The notes beneath the pieces were generated by a model. That model was not told the DNA's origin and searched no databases. It saw only the letters and a list, made by a program, of their open reading frames with translations. This document shows positions 7,249-14,472 of a stretch of 19,741 nt of DNA, one piece after another. The stretch spans positions 1 through 19,741 of the forward strand of contig JAIDBM010000074.1 in assembly GCA_029056365.1 (NCBI GenBank). Direction: 5' to 3'. How positions within the stretch are numbered: position 1 is the stretch's first letter; the number at the start of each line of letters is the position of its first letter. A program made the translations under genes and the position numbers. The stretch is from Muribaculaceae bacterium. Its GTDB lineage: Bacteria; Bacteroidota; Bacteroidia; Bacteroidales; Muribaculaceae.

Positions 7249-10200
7249 ATGAAATCAACAATTCTTAGTGCTCTGCTGCTGCTTGTGAGTATAGTCACGG
7301 CGCAGGCCCAGAACATCACGGTGCATGGCTCGGTATGGAGCTTGTCCGATGATGAACCGCTGATCGGGGCGTCGGTGGCTCCGGCTACCAATCCGACTCA
7401 GGGAGTTTCAACCGATTTTGACGGAAACTTTACCATTTCGGTTCCCGCAGGCTCCGAACTCGTGTTCTCTTATGTAGGTTATGTGCCGCGCACAATTGCC
7501 GCCGAAGACGGCATGCGGGTGGTGCTGAGCGAAGATGCCGCCGCTCTCGATGAAATAGTGGTGATCGGCTATCAGACAGTGCGCAAGGCCGACCTTACCG
7601 GTGCGGTGGCTGTAATGGACATGAAGCAGCCTATCAGCGAGAATTCCGGCTCTGTGATAAATTCAATGCAGGGACGCCTGCCGGGTGTACAGATTACAAC
7701 CGATGCGGCCCCCGGCGGAGGCGGTGCTATCCGTGTGCGCGGTATGAGTACTGTAAACTCGAACGACCCTCTGTATATAGTCGATGGTATACCTACCGAT
7801 GAAATCAAGTCGATCAACCCTTCCGACATCGAGAGCATACAGGTGCTTAAGGACGCCGCTTCCGCCTCGATTTACGGTAGCCGCGCGGCAAACGGTGTGG
7901 TTATCGTGACCACACGTCAGGGTAAGGGCGACAAAATGCAGGTGACTGTGAACTATGCGGCCTCGATACAGACTGTAGGACGGCGATACGACATGCTGAA
8001 CGCACAGCAGTGGGGCGAGGCCTATTGGACGGCGGCAAAGAACGTGAACCTTGTGCCCTCGCACTCTCTGTACGGCAACGGAGCCACTCCGCAGCTGGTG
8101 CAGTATGTAGGCGGTGACCCCAACTTCCCCACCACCGACACCGACTGGCAGGACCAGGTGTACCACAGTGCCTGGACAAACAACCTTACCGCCAGCGTGA
8201 GCAACAGCAGCGACCGTGGCTCGTTCATGTTCTCGGCCAACTATATTAATCAGAACGGCATGATGAAGGAAACTTTCTACCGCCGTTACAGCGCACGTGT
8301 GAACTCGAACTATAACTTCAATAAATATGTGATGATAGGCGAGAATCTTATGGTGGCCAACTGGGAAGACCGCGGTTTTACCACTCAGGACGACCGTGGC
8401 ATTCCGTTCACCGCCATGCGCCAGCACCCGGCGCTGCCCGTACGGGGCCTCGACGGAGCCTGGATGACGCCTATATCGAAGGGTATAAGCGATATATCCA
8501 ACCCGCTGCAGGACCTTTACAACGGTCGTGACAACAGGAACCAGAGCTGGCGTATACTCGGCAACATGTATCTGGCCGTGATGCCGGTTGACGGACTTAC
8601 CCTGAAAACCAACCTCGGTATCGAGCATGTGCAGTATTTCAACAAGATTCTCAACCGCAAGGCTACTGAATCGGACAGCAACGGCATGTCGCGTGCATAC
8701 GGACAGGGCGACACCTGGACATGGAGCAACACGGCCAACTATGTGAAGACATTCAACAACGTGCACAATATCAATGTGCTTTTCGGTGTCGAGGCTATAA
8801 AATACACTTTCGAAGACATCAGCGCGGCCCGCAAGGACTATCTGTTCGAAGACGACAACTATATGCAGATCGGATCGGGCGAAGGCGTGCAGACCAACGG
8901 CGGCGGAAAACGCCAGTGGGGACTGTTCTCGGTTTTCGGAAAGGCCGACTATAATTATGCCGACCGCTATCTGGCATCGTTCACTCTGCGCCGCGACCAG
9001 TCGTCGCGTCTCGACAAAAACCATAACTCGGGAGTGTTCCCTGCCGTGACTGCGGCATGGCGCCCGACACAGGAAGTGTTCTTCCCGCAGAACAAGGTGC
9101 TCAACGATATGAAAATCCGTTTCGCCTGGGGCCAGAACGGCAACTCGGCCATCGACAACTGGTATGCTTCATATAGCACCTATGCTCCCAACCTCATAGG
9201 CGGATCATACGACCTGTATGGCACAAACAACAGCAGCGTGACCGGTCTGGTTGTGGCCAAGAGCGGAAACACCTCGCTGAAATGGGAAACCACCACACAG
9301 ACCAATATCGGCGTTGACTTCAGCTTCTTCAACGGTTCGCTCAGCCTCAGTGCCGACTATTACATCAAGAAAACCAAGGACATGCTTACTATTCCGCCGG
9401 TGCTTTCTGTTGCCGGTGAAAACGCGGCCATGTATATGAATACCGGCGACATGGACAACCACGGCTGGGAACTTCAGCTCAACTACAACTCGCCCCAGTA
9501 TGGCGATTTCAGCTGGACAGGCGCTCTCAACATGTCGGCTTACCGTAATAAACTTGTGAGACTGAACAGCAAGGTCAACACTATTGGCGGCGACATCCGC
9601 GCAATGGTCGGACAGCCGCTTGGCGTTTACTACGGATATGTGTGCGACGGTATTTTCCAGAATGCCGATCAGGTGAGCAATCACGCACAGCAGACTGGCG
9701 CGGCTCCGGGTCGACTGATGTTCCGCGACCTGGATGGCAACGGCGTCATCAACGAGAACGACCGCTGTGTGATCGGCGACCCGAATCCTGATTTCTCGAT
9801 GGGTCTCAATCTCGATTTCCATTACCGCGATTTCACTCTGAGCACCTTCTTTACCGGCGATTTCGGCTTCGACATTTACAATGCCACCAAGAGTCAGCTC
9901 TATCTCATGGGCTACGGCGACGTGAACACTAACCGCAGTGCCGACATACTCAATGCCTGGACTCCTGAAAACACGAACACCGATATTCCGGCGCTGGCGG
10001 CTGCCGACGACAACAACGAGCGCCGTATGAGCACCTGGATGGTTGAAGACGGCAGCTATTTCAAGATGAAATATATCAAGCTCGACTATCAGCTGCCTGC
10101 CCGTGTTCTTCGTCCGATCGGAGCTACTTCGCTGAACGTATACGCGCAGCTTGAAAATGTGTTCACGGCTACAAAATACAAAGGCCTCGACCCCGAGCTG

Positions 10201-10287
10201 CCTCTGGGAGAATACGGCGCACGTGTCGACCGTGGTCCGTATCCGCGCAGCCGTGTGATATCTCTGGGTCTGAATATGAAATTCTAA
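7249..10287 (+). CDS. susC: SusC-family TonB-dependent outer-membrane transporter
   Basis: A 1012-residue outer-membrane importer, normal length for the family. Signal peptide 1-21 (ending AQAQ), carboxypeptidase-regulatory-like domain about 23-98, TonB box DEIVVIGY at 101-108, plug domain about 110-226 (LYIVDGIP, DIESIQVLKDA, YGSRAANGVVIVTT), then the beta-barrel, ending in phenylalanine as outer-membrane barrels do. With the SusD lipoprotein it forms a lidded pair that takes oligosaccharides into the periplasm using TonB energy. The context (GH32 genes, fructose-type HTCS) points to fructan oligosaccharides. First gene of the operon and the closest in position to BT1763 of the B. thetaiotaomicron levan PUL; the symbol is the family name. 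Confidence 0.96.
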   Translation: MKSTILSALLLLVSIVTAQAQNITVHGSVWSLSDDEPLIGASVAPATNPTQGVSTDFDGNFTISVPAGSELVFSYVGYVPRTIAAEDGMRVVLSEDAAALDEIVVIGYQTVRKADLTGAVAVMDMKQPISENSGSVINSMQGRLPGVQITTDAAPGGGGAIRVRGMSTVNSNDPLYIVDGIPTDEIKSINPSDIESIQVLKDAASASIYGSRAANGVVIVTTRQGKGDKMQVTVNYAASIQTVGRRYDMLNAQQWGEAYWTAAKNVNLVPSHSLYGNGATPQLVQYVGGDPNFPTTDTDWQDQVYHSAWTNNLTASVSNSSDRGSFMFSANYINQNGMMKETFYRRYSARVNSNYNFNKYVMIGENLMVANWEDRGFTTQDDRGIPFTAMRQHPALPVRGLDGAWMTPISKGISDISNPLQDLYNGRDNRNQSWRILGNMYLAVMPVDGLTLKTNLGIEHVQYFNKILNRKATESDSNGMSRAYGQGDTWTWSNTANYVKTFNNVHNINVLFGVEAIKYTFEDISAARKDYLFEDDNYMQIGSGEGVQTNGGGKRQWGLFSVFGKADYNYADRYLASFTLRRDQSSRLDKNHNSGVFPAVTAAWRPTQEVFFPQNKVLNDMKIRFAWGQNGNSAIDNWYASYSTYAPNLIGGSYDLYGTNNSSVTGLVVAKSGNTSLKWETTTQTNIGVDFSFFNGSLSLSADYYIKKTKDMLTIPPVLSVAGENAAMYMNTGDMDNHGWELQLNYNSPQYGDFSWTGALNMSAYRNKLVRLNSKVNTIGGDIRAMVGQPLGVYYGYVCDGIFQNADQVSNHAQQTGAAPGRLMFRDLDGNGVINENDRCVIGDPNPDFSMGLNLDFHYRDFTLSTFFTGDFGFDIYNATKSQLYLMGYGDVNTNRSADILNAWTPENTNTDIPALAAADDNNERRMSTWMVEDGSYFKMKYIKLDYQLPARVLRPIGATSLNVYAQLENVFTATKYKGLDPELPLGEYGARVDRGPYPRSRVISLGLNMKF

Positions 10288-10307
10288 TATCGCAAACCTG
10301 AAACAAC

Positions 10308-11978
10308 ATGAAACTTAACTTTAACAATATAGGCCGCAGGGCCATGATGGCTGTTCTGACCGCAGCTGTTCTCGGCGGCACAAGCGCCTGCGATTCCATG
10401 CTCGACATGGAACCAAACGGCGAAATTTCGAACGGACAGATCAACGAGCAGTCGGTCGATGGTCTGATGGCTGCCGCATACGCAGGTCTCCAGGCTCACT
10501 ATTTCGGCAACAACGAAGCTTTCGCCGGACCGAGCACCAACTGGATTTTCGATGTCCGCTCCGACGATGCCTACAAGGGCGGAGGCGGTCTGAGCATGGA
10601 GGCGAACATCCACATGCTGGAGATGAGCAATATACAGAGCGACAATGTGAGCTGTCTGAACAAGTGGCAGAACAACTACTTTGCCATCTCCCGTTGCAAC
10701 AAGGCTATCTCCACCATAAACGGAGCACAGAATCTCAGCGACCGCGAAAACTATATCGCCCAGCTCAAGACTCTCCGTGCCTATTATTATTTCGACCTTA
10801 TACGTATATTCGAAAATATTCCGTACTTCACCGAACTCGACGACCCGAACACAGCCAGTCCGTTCGAGTACAGCCGCGACGAGATATTCGGCTTCATAAA
10901 GAAGGATCTCGCCGATGCGTATACCGTGTTGCCCGAGAGCCAGGCCGCAGCCGGAGCTGTGAACCGATATGCCGCAGCCGCCATACACGCCAAGGTGTCG
11001 GCTTTCACTTCCAGCTGGGACGAGGTAATCGAATATGCCGACTATGTAATAGGCTCCGGAAAATATCAGCTTTACAAGAACTATCTCGATATGTCGAAAA
11101 TCGAGTTCAACAACAGCTATGAGTCGATATTCGCCCAGCAGTGCTCCACATCGAACGACAATGCCCAGATCAACTGGAGCAACCTGCTCAACACCACTCG
11201 CAGCGACGGTGAACTTTTTGGTTCAGGCGACGACTTTTTCCTCGCAAGCCAGAACCTTGTGAACGCTTTCCGTACCGATGCCAACGGTCTGCCTTACCTC
11301 GACGGCAGTTTCAACGATGTGCGTGTTACCACCAACTATGCCGGTAACGTCGATCCGCGTCTTGATTTCACTGTAGGCCGTATCGGAATGCCTTTCCGTG
11401 GCTACACCTACACAATGGGTTGGTGCCGTGCCTACGACATATATGGCGAGTATTCGGGAAAGAAGGGCCTTATCGACCCCGATTCTCCTGATATGGTACA
11501 GGGCTTCCCCTGGGGTGCCAGCGGTTTGAATTTCAATTTCATACGTTATGCCGACATTCTGTTGCTCAAGGCCGAGGCACTGATAGAGAAGGGAACCTCG
11601 CTTGACGATGCCCGCAATCTTATCAACGAGGTCAGGGCAAAGGCGGCCCGGTCGGTCGATCCGGCTTATACACCGGTAGACTGCAATCCGTCGATGGCAA
11701 GCTACAAGGTAGGACAGTATCCGGCCAGCGGATGGACTCAGGATTACGCCCGCCGTGCCGTGCGGATGGAACGCCGTCTGGAACTCGCCATGGAAGGCCA
11801 CCGCTGGTTCGACCTCGTGCGCTGGGGTGTGGCTGTAGAGACCATGAACGAATATTACCGCAGCGAGTCGGAAATCCGCAGTTATCTCGCACCTGCATCG
11901 ATGAGTGCCGACGAGACATTCTTCCCGATTCCGTTGGCCGAGGTCGAGAACTCAGGCGGACTGTATGAAAAGAAATAA
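10308..11978 (+). CDS. susD: SusD-family surface glycan-binding lipoprotein
   Basis: A 556-residue RagB/SusD protein. Signal peptide with lipobox TSAC (lipidated C28), so a lipoprotein expected on the cell surface as the lid of SusC. Typical SusD blocks are visible: an N-terminal helical part with QLKTLRAYYYFDLIRIFENIPYF-like sequence around 150 (a TPR-like helix), FIRYADILLLKAEALIE near 410, and the C-terminal RMERRLELAMEGHRWFDLVRWG near 485. The end (ADETFFPIPLAEVENS) is the usual SusD closing motif. It lies 20 bases after susC, in the same transcript. Ligand identity (fructan) is inferred from neighbours. Start chosen at the only ATG giving the lipoprotein signal. Confidence 0.95.
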   Translation: MKLNFNNIGRRAMMAVLTAAVLGGTSACDSMLDMEPNGEISNGQINEQSVDGLMAAAYAGLQAHYFGNNEAFAGPSTNWIFDVRSDDAYKGGGGLSMEANIHMLEMSNIQSDNVSCLNKWQNNYFAISRCNKAISTINGAQNLSDRENYIAQLKTLRAYYYFDLIRIFENIPYFTELDDPNTASPFEYSRDEIFGFIKKDLADAYTVLPESQAAAGAVNRYAAAAIHAKVSAFTSSWDEVIEYADYVIGSGKYQLYKNYLDMSKIEFNNSYESIFAQQCSTSNDNAQINWSNLLNTTRSDGELFGSGDDFFLASQNLVNAFRTDANGLPYLDGSFNDVRVTTNYAGNVDPRLDFTVGRIGMPFRGYTYTMGWCRAYDIYGEYSGKKGLIDPDSPDMVQGFPWGASGLNFNFIRYADILLLKAEALIEKGTSLDDARNLINEVRAKAARSVDPAYTPVDCNPSMASYKVGQYPASGWTQDYARRAVRMERRLELAMEGHRWFDLVRWGVAVETMNEYYRSESEIRSYLAPASMSADETFFPIPLAEVENSGGLYEKK

Positions 11979-12004
11979 GAACCGACTCTAAAACCGTAAA
12001 AACA

Positions 12005-13159
12005 ATGAAAAAGAATAGATTTCTTCCAATTATAGTGGCCATGTCGGCCGCATTCGGATTCGGCTCCTGTTCAAGTGTCGAATTGCCCGAAGCTCCTTAT
12101 TCGGCCGGGGTAGAGTCGTTGACCTCGCAGGTAAACGGACGGCAGGTGACACTCAGCTGGACTCTTCCGGAGAGCAGTGACATAGTTGGCGTGCAGATTC
12201 TTCGCAACGGCGAGCTTGTGGCCACGCTCGACGGTCCGGCCACAAGCTATGTGGTGAAACGTGCCACTCCGGGCATGAATGTGGCCTATACCGTGAAGGT
12301 GATTTATGCCAACGACCGTGTGTCGGAAGGCTCTACAACCCGATTCGACATTATATCGAACGAGAAAATAGTGATGCTTCTTGCCTGTGACCGCAATGAA
12401 CTCACCGACGACGATGAAATCGCTGCCGCCGACTGGCTCGAGGAAGCATATGGCTCGGACTGCGAATTCATGAACATCGCCGATGCCACTTCAATCGATC
12501 CTGCCGCATATCCGGTGGTATGGATACATATCGACCGCATCGGTCTGGCCTCCGGATGGAGAAACCTGCCGGGAGCGCTGGTGAGCGACAAAGCGCTTGA
12601 AGTAATGAACAACTATATAGCCGCCGGCGGAAATGTGCTTCTGACCAAATTCGCCACTCAGCTTACTGTGCCTTACGGTTATCTCGCTGCGGAATACGCT
12701 CCGAATATTTTCGGAAGCGGCGAAGGAGGCCGTGGCGATGACATCTGGACCATCAACGCAAATATCGGTCTGAAATACGACCACCGTAACGATGTGTTCT
12801 TCAAAGGTCTGACAACAAGCGACCAGTATAACCACCAGACATTCCCGCTTGAGGGTCCGGGCTGGCGCGAAGACCACAACTGCTGCTGGGACCTTAACGC
12901 ATACCGTTATACCGCCGAGGGCGACAACACCGTGGAGATGTTCCAGAATCAGAACCATTGCGATATAGTGGCCACATGGGGTCATGTGGTGGACTATGCT
13001 GTGGCAGGCATGCTCAGCTTCCCGTCGACCGACACCCGCGCAGGCCGTTGCGTGGCCATCGGACTGGCCGCCTATGAATTCAATCAGGAAGGCGGCAATG
13101 AGTACCAGGCCAATATCAATCGTCTGACGCGTAACTGCATCGATTATCTTAACGAATAA
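12005..13159 (+). CDS. Surface glycan-binding lipoprotein: FN3-like plus DUF4960-like domain
   Basis: A 384-residue lipoprotein (signal ending FGSC, C22) in the position where PULs carry a SusE-type or other surface glycan-binding protein, 26 bases after susD. Residues about 34-115 look like a fibronectin-III-like beta sandwich (VNGRQVTLSWTLP, VAYTVKVIYAND). Residues about 118-383 form an alpha/beta domain that I recognise as DUF4960-like, with blocks VVWIHIDR (171-178), GGNVLLTKFATQL (208-220), DHNCCWDLN (290-298) and TWGHVVD (324-330). The alternating hydrophobic strands and GGN turn resemble a flavodoxin or glutamine-amidotransferase-like fold, but I see no Cys-His-Glu triad I would call catalytic. 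The levan PUL of B. thetaiotaomicron has a surface glycan-binding protein (BT1761) at this position, so fructan binding is the likely role. No C-terminal sorting tail. Confidence 0.82.
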   Translation: MKKNRFLPIIVAMSAAFGFGSCSSVELPEAPYSAGVESLTSQVNGRQVTLSWTLPESSDIVGVQILRNGELVATLDGPATSYVVKRATPGMNVAYTVKVIYANDRVSEGSTTRFDIISNEKIVMLLACDRNELTDDDEIAAADWLEEAYGSDCEFMNIADATSIDPAAYPVVWIHIDRIGLASGWRNLPGALVSDKALEVMNNYIAAGGNVLLTKFATQLTVPYGYLAAEYAPNIFGSGEGGRGDDIWTINANIGLKYDHRNDVFFKGLTTSDQYNHQTFPLEGPGWREDHNCCWDLNAYRYTAEGDNTVEMFQNQNHCDIVATWGHVVDYAVAGMLSFPSTDTRAGRCVAIGLAAYEFNQEGGNEYQANINRLTRNCIDYLNE

Positions 13160-13197
13160 TAACCGGCTCTAATACAAGTAAACAAAATATTACGCGT

Positions 13198-13227
13198 GAA
13201 GATGCCGCTGTTACAGGCGGCATCTTC
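13198..13227 (+). other. Intercistronic hairpin
   Basis: A perfect 11-bp stem (GAAGATGCCGC at 13198-13208 with its complement at 13217-13227) and an 8-nt loop in the 92-base gap between the lipoprotein and the next gene. It is extended by GCG/CGC pairs across one bulge. AAAA follows, not a T run, so it is not a typical intrinsic terminator. It could protect an mRNA end or lower expression of the downstream genes. Confidence 0.6.
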
Positions 13228-13251
13228 CGCAAAATGGAACACGCACTCAGT

Positions 13252-14472
13252 ATGAAAACTATTCTATCAGTAATAACAGCATTGAGCATTGCGCTTTGCC
13301 TGAATGTGGCCAGAGCCAACGAAAGAGTGGCTATGCTTATTCCGGCGCCGTGGGTGGGGTATCTGGAGTACCCCAACGAGGGCGCGGCAGGCTGGCTCTT
13401 TCTTTCCCAGCACGATACAGGGGAATACAATGTGAATCCCGGACTTGCTAAGCCCTACAGCACAAACGGCATAGAGCATTTCAATGTAATAACACCTGAA
13501 AACTTCAGGGAACGCCTCTCGACGGAATACTTCGATGTGGTATGGATTAACATACACCGTTTTTTCAACAATGAAAGCGGGCAGGCTGTGCGCGAAATTT
13601 TCAGTCAGGAGGTATACGAACGGCTCAAAGAATTTCTGGCCGATGGCGGCAATGTGATTCTTACCAAGCAGGCTACCCAGCTGATAAGCGAAATCAGCGA
13701 TGTTCCGGCACCGAATGTGTTCGATTCGGGTGAAGGACGTTGGGACAATTCGGTGTTTTATCTCAATGCCGGAATCTGTCGCGACAAGGAGGCGGACTAT
13801 AATAACGTGATTTCGGCCGACGGTTCCGAGTTCCGCGACTATAACGATATTTTTATTTTCAGAGACCTCGACAAAGAATTCATTACAGAAGACGCCTACA
13901 CTTACAAGGCCATACCTGTACAGGGTTCGAAAGTGGGCACGACTTTCAAATCCGACCATAATTCTTTGTGGGACTTGAACAAACTCGGACTTGATGGCGT
14001 GGCTGAGGGCCGCAATCTGAACGAAAAATTCGAAAACCTCTATAACTGCACGGTCATCGGCACATGGGGGCAGGTGGTTGCAGGCGATATAGCCGGTATG
14101 GTTCTGTTCCGTACCGGAGCTGAAAGCCGGGCGGCAACCGACCATAATCTCGAACCTTTCGAGCAACAGGGCGCGATTCTGTGCTACGGACTCGGCGGAG
14201 GTGTGTTCGCTCCGAGATTCGACACCGATGCAGAAGAAAACAACTATAACTATAATTTCCGCCGGCTTATAGCCAATTCGCTTAATTTCATGGCAAAGAA
14301 GGTAAATGGCGAAGATCCCGTGATTACTTCTGCCGATGAAATTATCAGCGATGTCGATGGCGAGACAGAGTATTATAATCTGCATGGCCAGAAGGTGTCG
14401 GGCGAGAATCCCGGCAGTGGTGTATATATATGCCGCAGTGGCAACAAAATAATAAAGAAAGTTATAAAATGA
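13252..14472 (+). CDS. Secreted DUF4960-like protein with C-terminal tail (second paralog)
   Basis: A 406-residue protein. An in-frame ATG exists at 13234, but it sits only 7 nt after a hairpin and would add MEHALS. The ATG at 13252 gives a clean signal peptide (residues 1-22, ending NVARA) with no lipobox. The mature part is a diverged DUF4960-like domain: VVWINIHR (96-103), GGNVILTKQATQL (132-144), APNVFDSGEG (153-162), DHNSLWDLN (235-243) and TWGQVV (271-276). It lacks the FN3 part of the upstream paralog and has extra sequence near the N-terminus and around 170-205. The end (TEYYNLHGQKV to IIKKVIK) is the short C-terminal tail common on secreted Bacteroidales proteins. Role probably fructan binding at or outside the surface. 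The stop codon overlaps the start of the GH32 gene. Confidence 0.78.
   Translation: MKTILSVITALSIALCLNVARANERVAMLIPAPWVGYLEYPNEGAAGWLFLSQHDTGEYNVNPGLAKPYSTNGIEHFNVITPENFRERLSTEYFDVVWINIHRFFNNESGQAVREIFSQEVYERLKEFLADGGNVILTKQATQLISEISDVPAPNVFDSGEGRWDNSVFYLNAGICRDKEADYNNVISADGSEFRDYNDIFIFRDLDKEFITEDAYTYKAIPVQGSKVGTTFKSDHNSLWDLNKLGLDGVAEGRNLNEKFENLYNCTVIGTWGQVVAGDIAGMVLFRTGAESRAATDHNLEPFEQQGAILCYGLGGGVFAPRFDTDAEENNYNYNFRRLIANSLNFMAKKVNGEDPVITSADEIISDVDGETEYYNLHGQKVSGENPGSGVYICRSGNKIIKKVIK

Noticed and set aside
7663..9024. Long minus-strand open frame (453 codons) inside susC, and similar ones opposite the HTCS, DUF4960 and GH32 genes (for example 2255-3439, 13267-14508, 14988-16115).
   Set aside because: They lie wholly within well-supported genes on the other strand, show low-complexity residue composition, have no recognisable motifs and no promoter. 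They arise from the codon bias of the sense genes.
13234..13251. Earlier ATG for the second DUF4960 gene.
   Set aside because: It starts 7 bases after a stable hairpin and would put MEHALS before an otherwise well-formed signal peptide.
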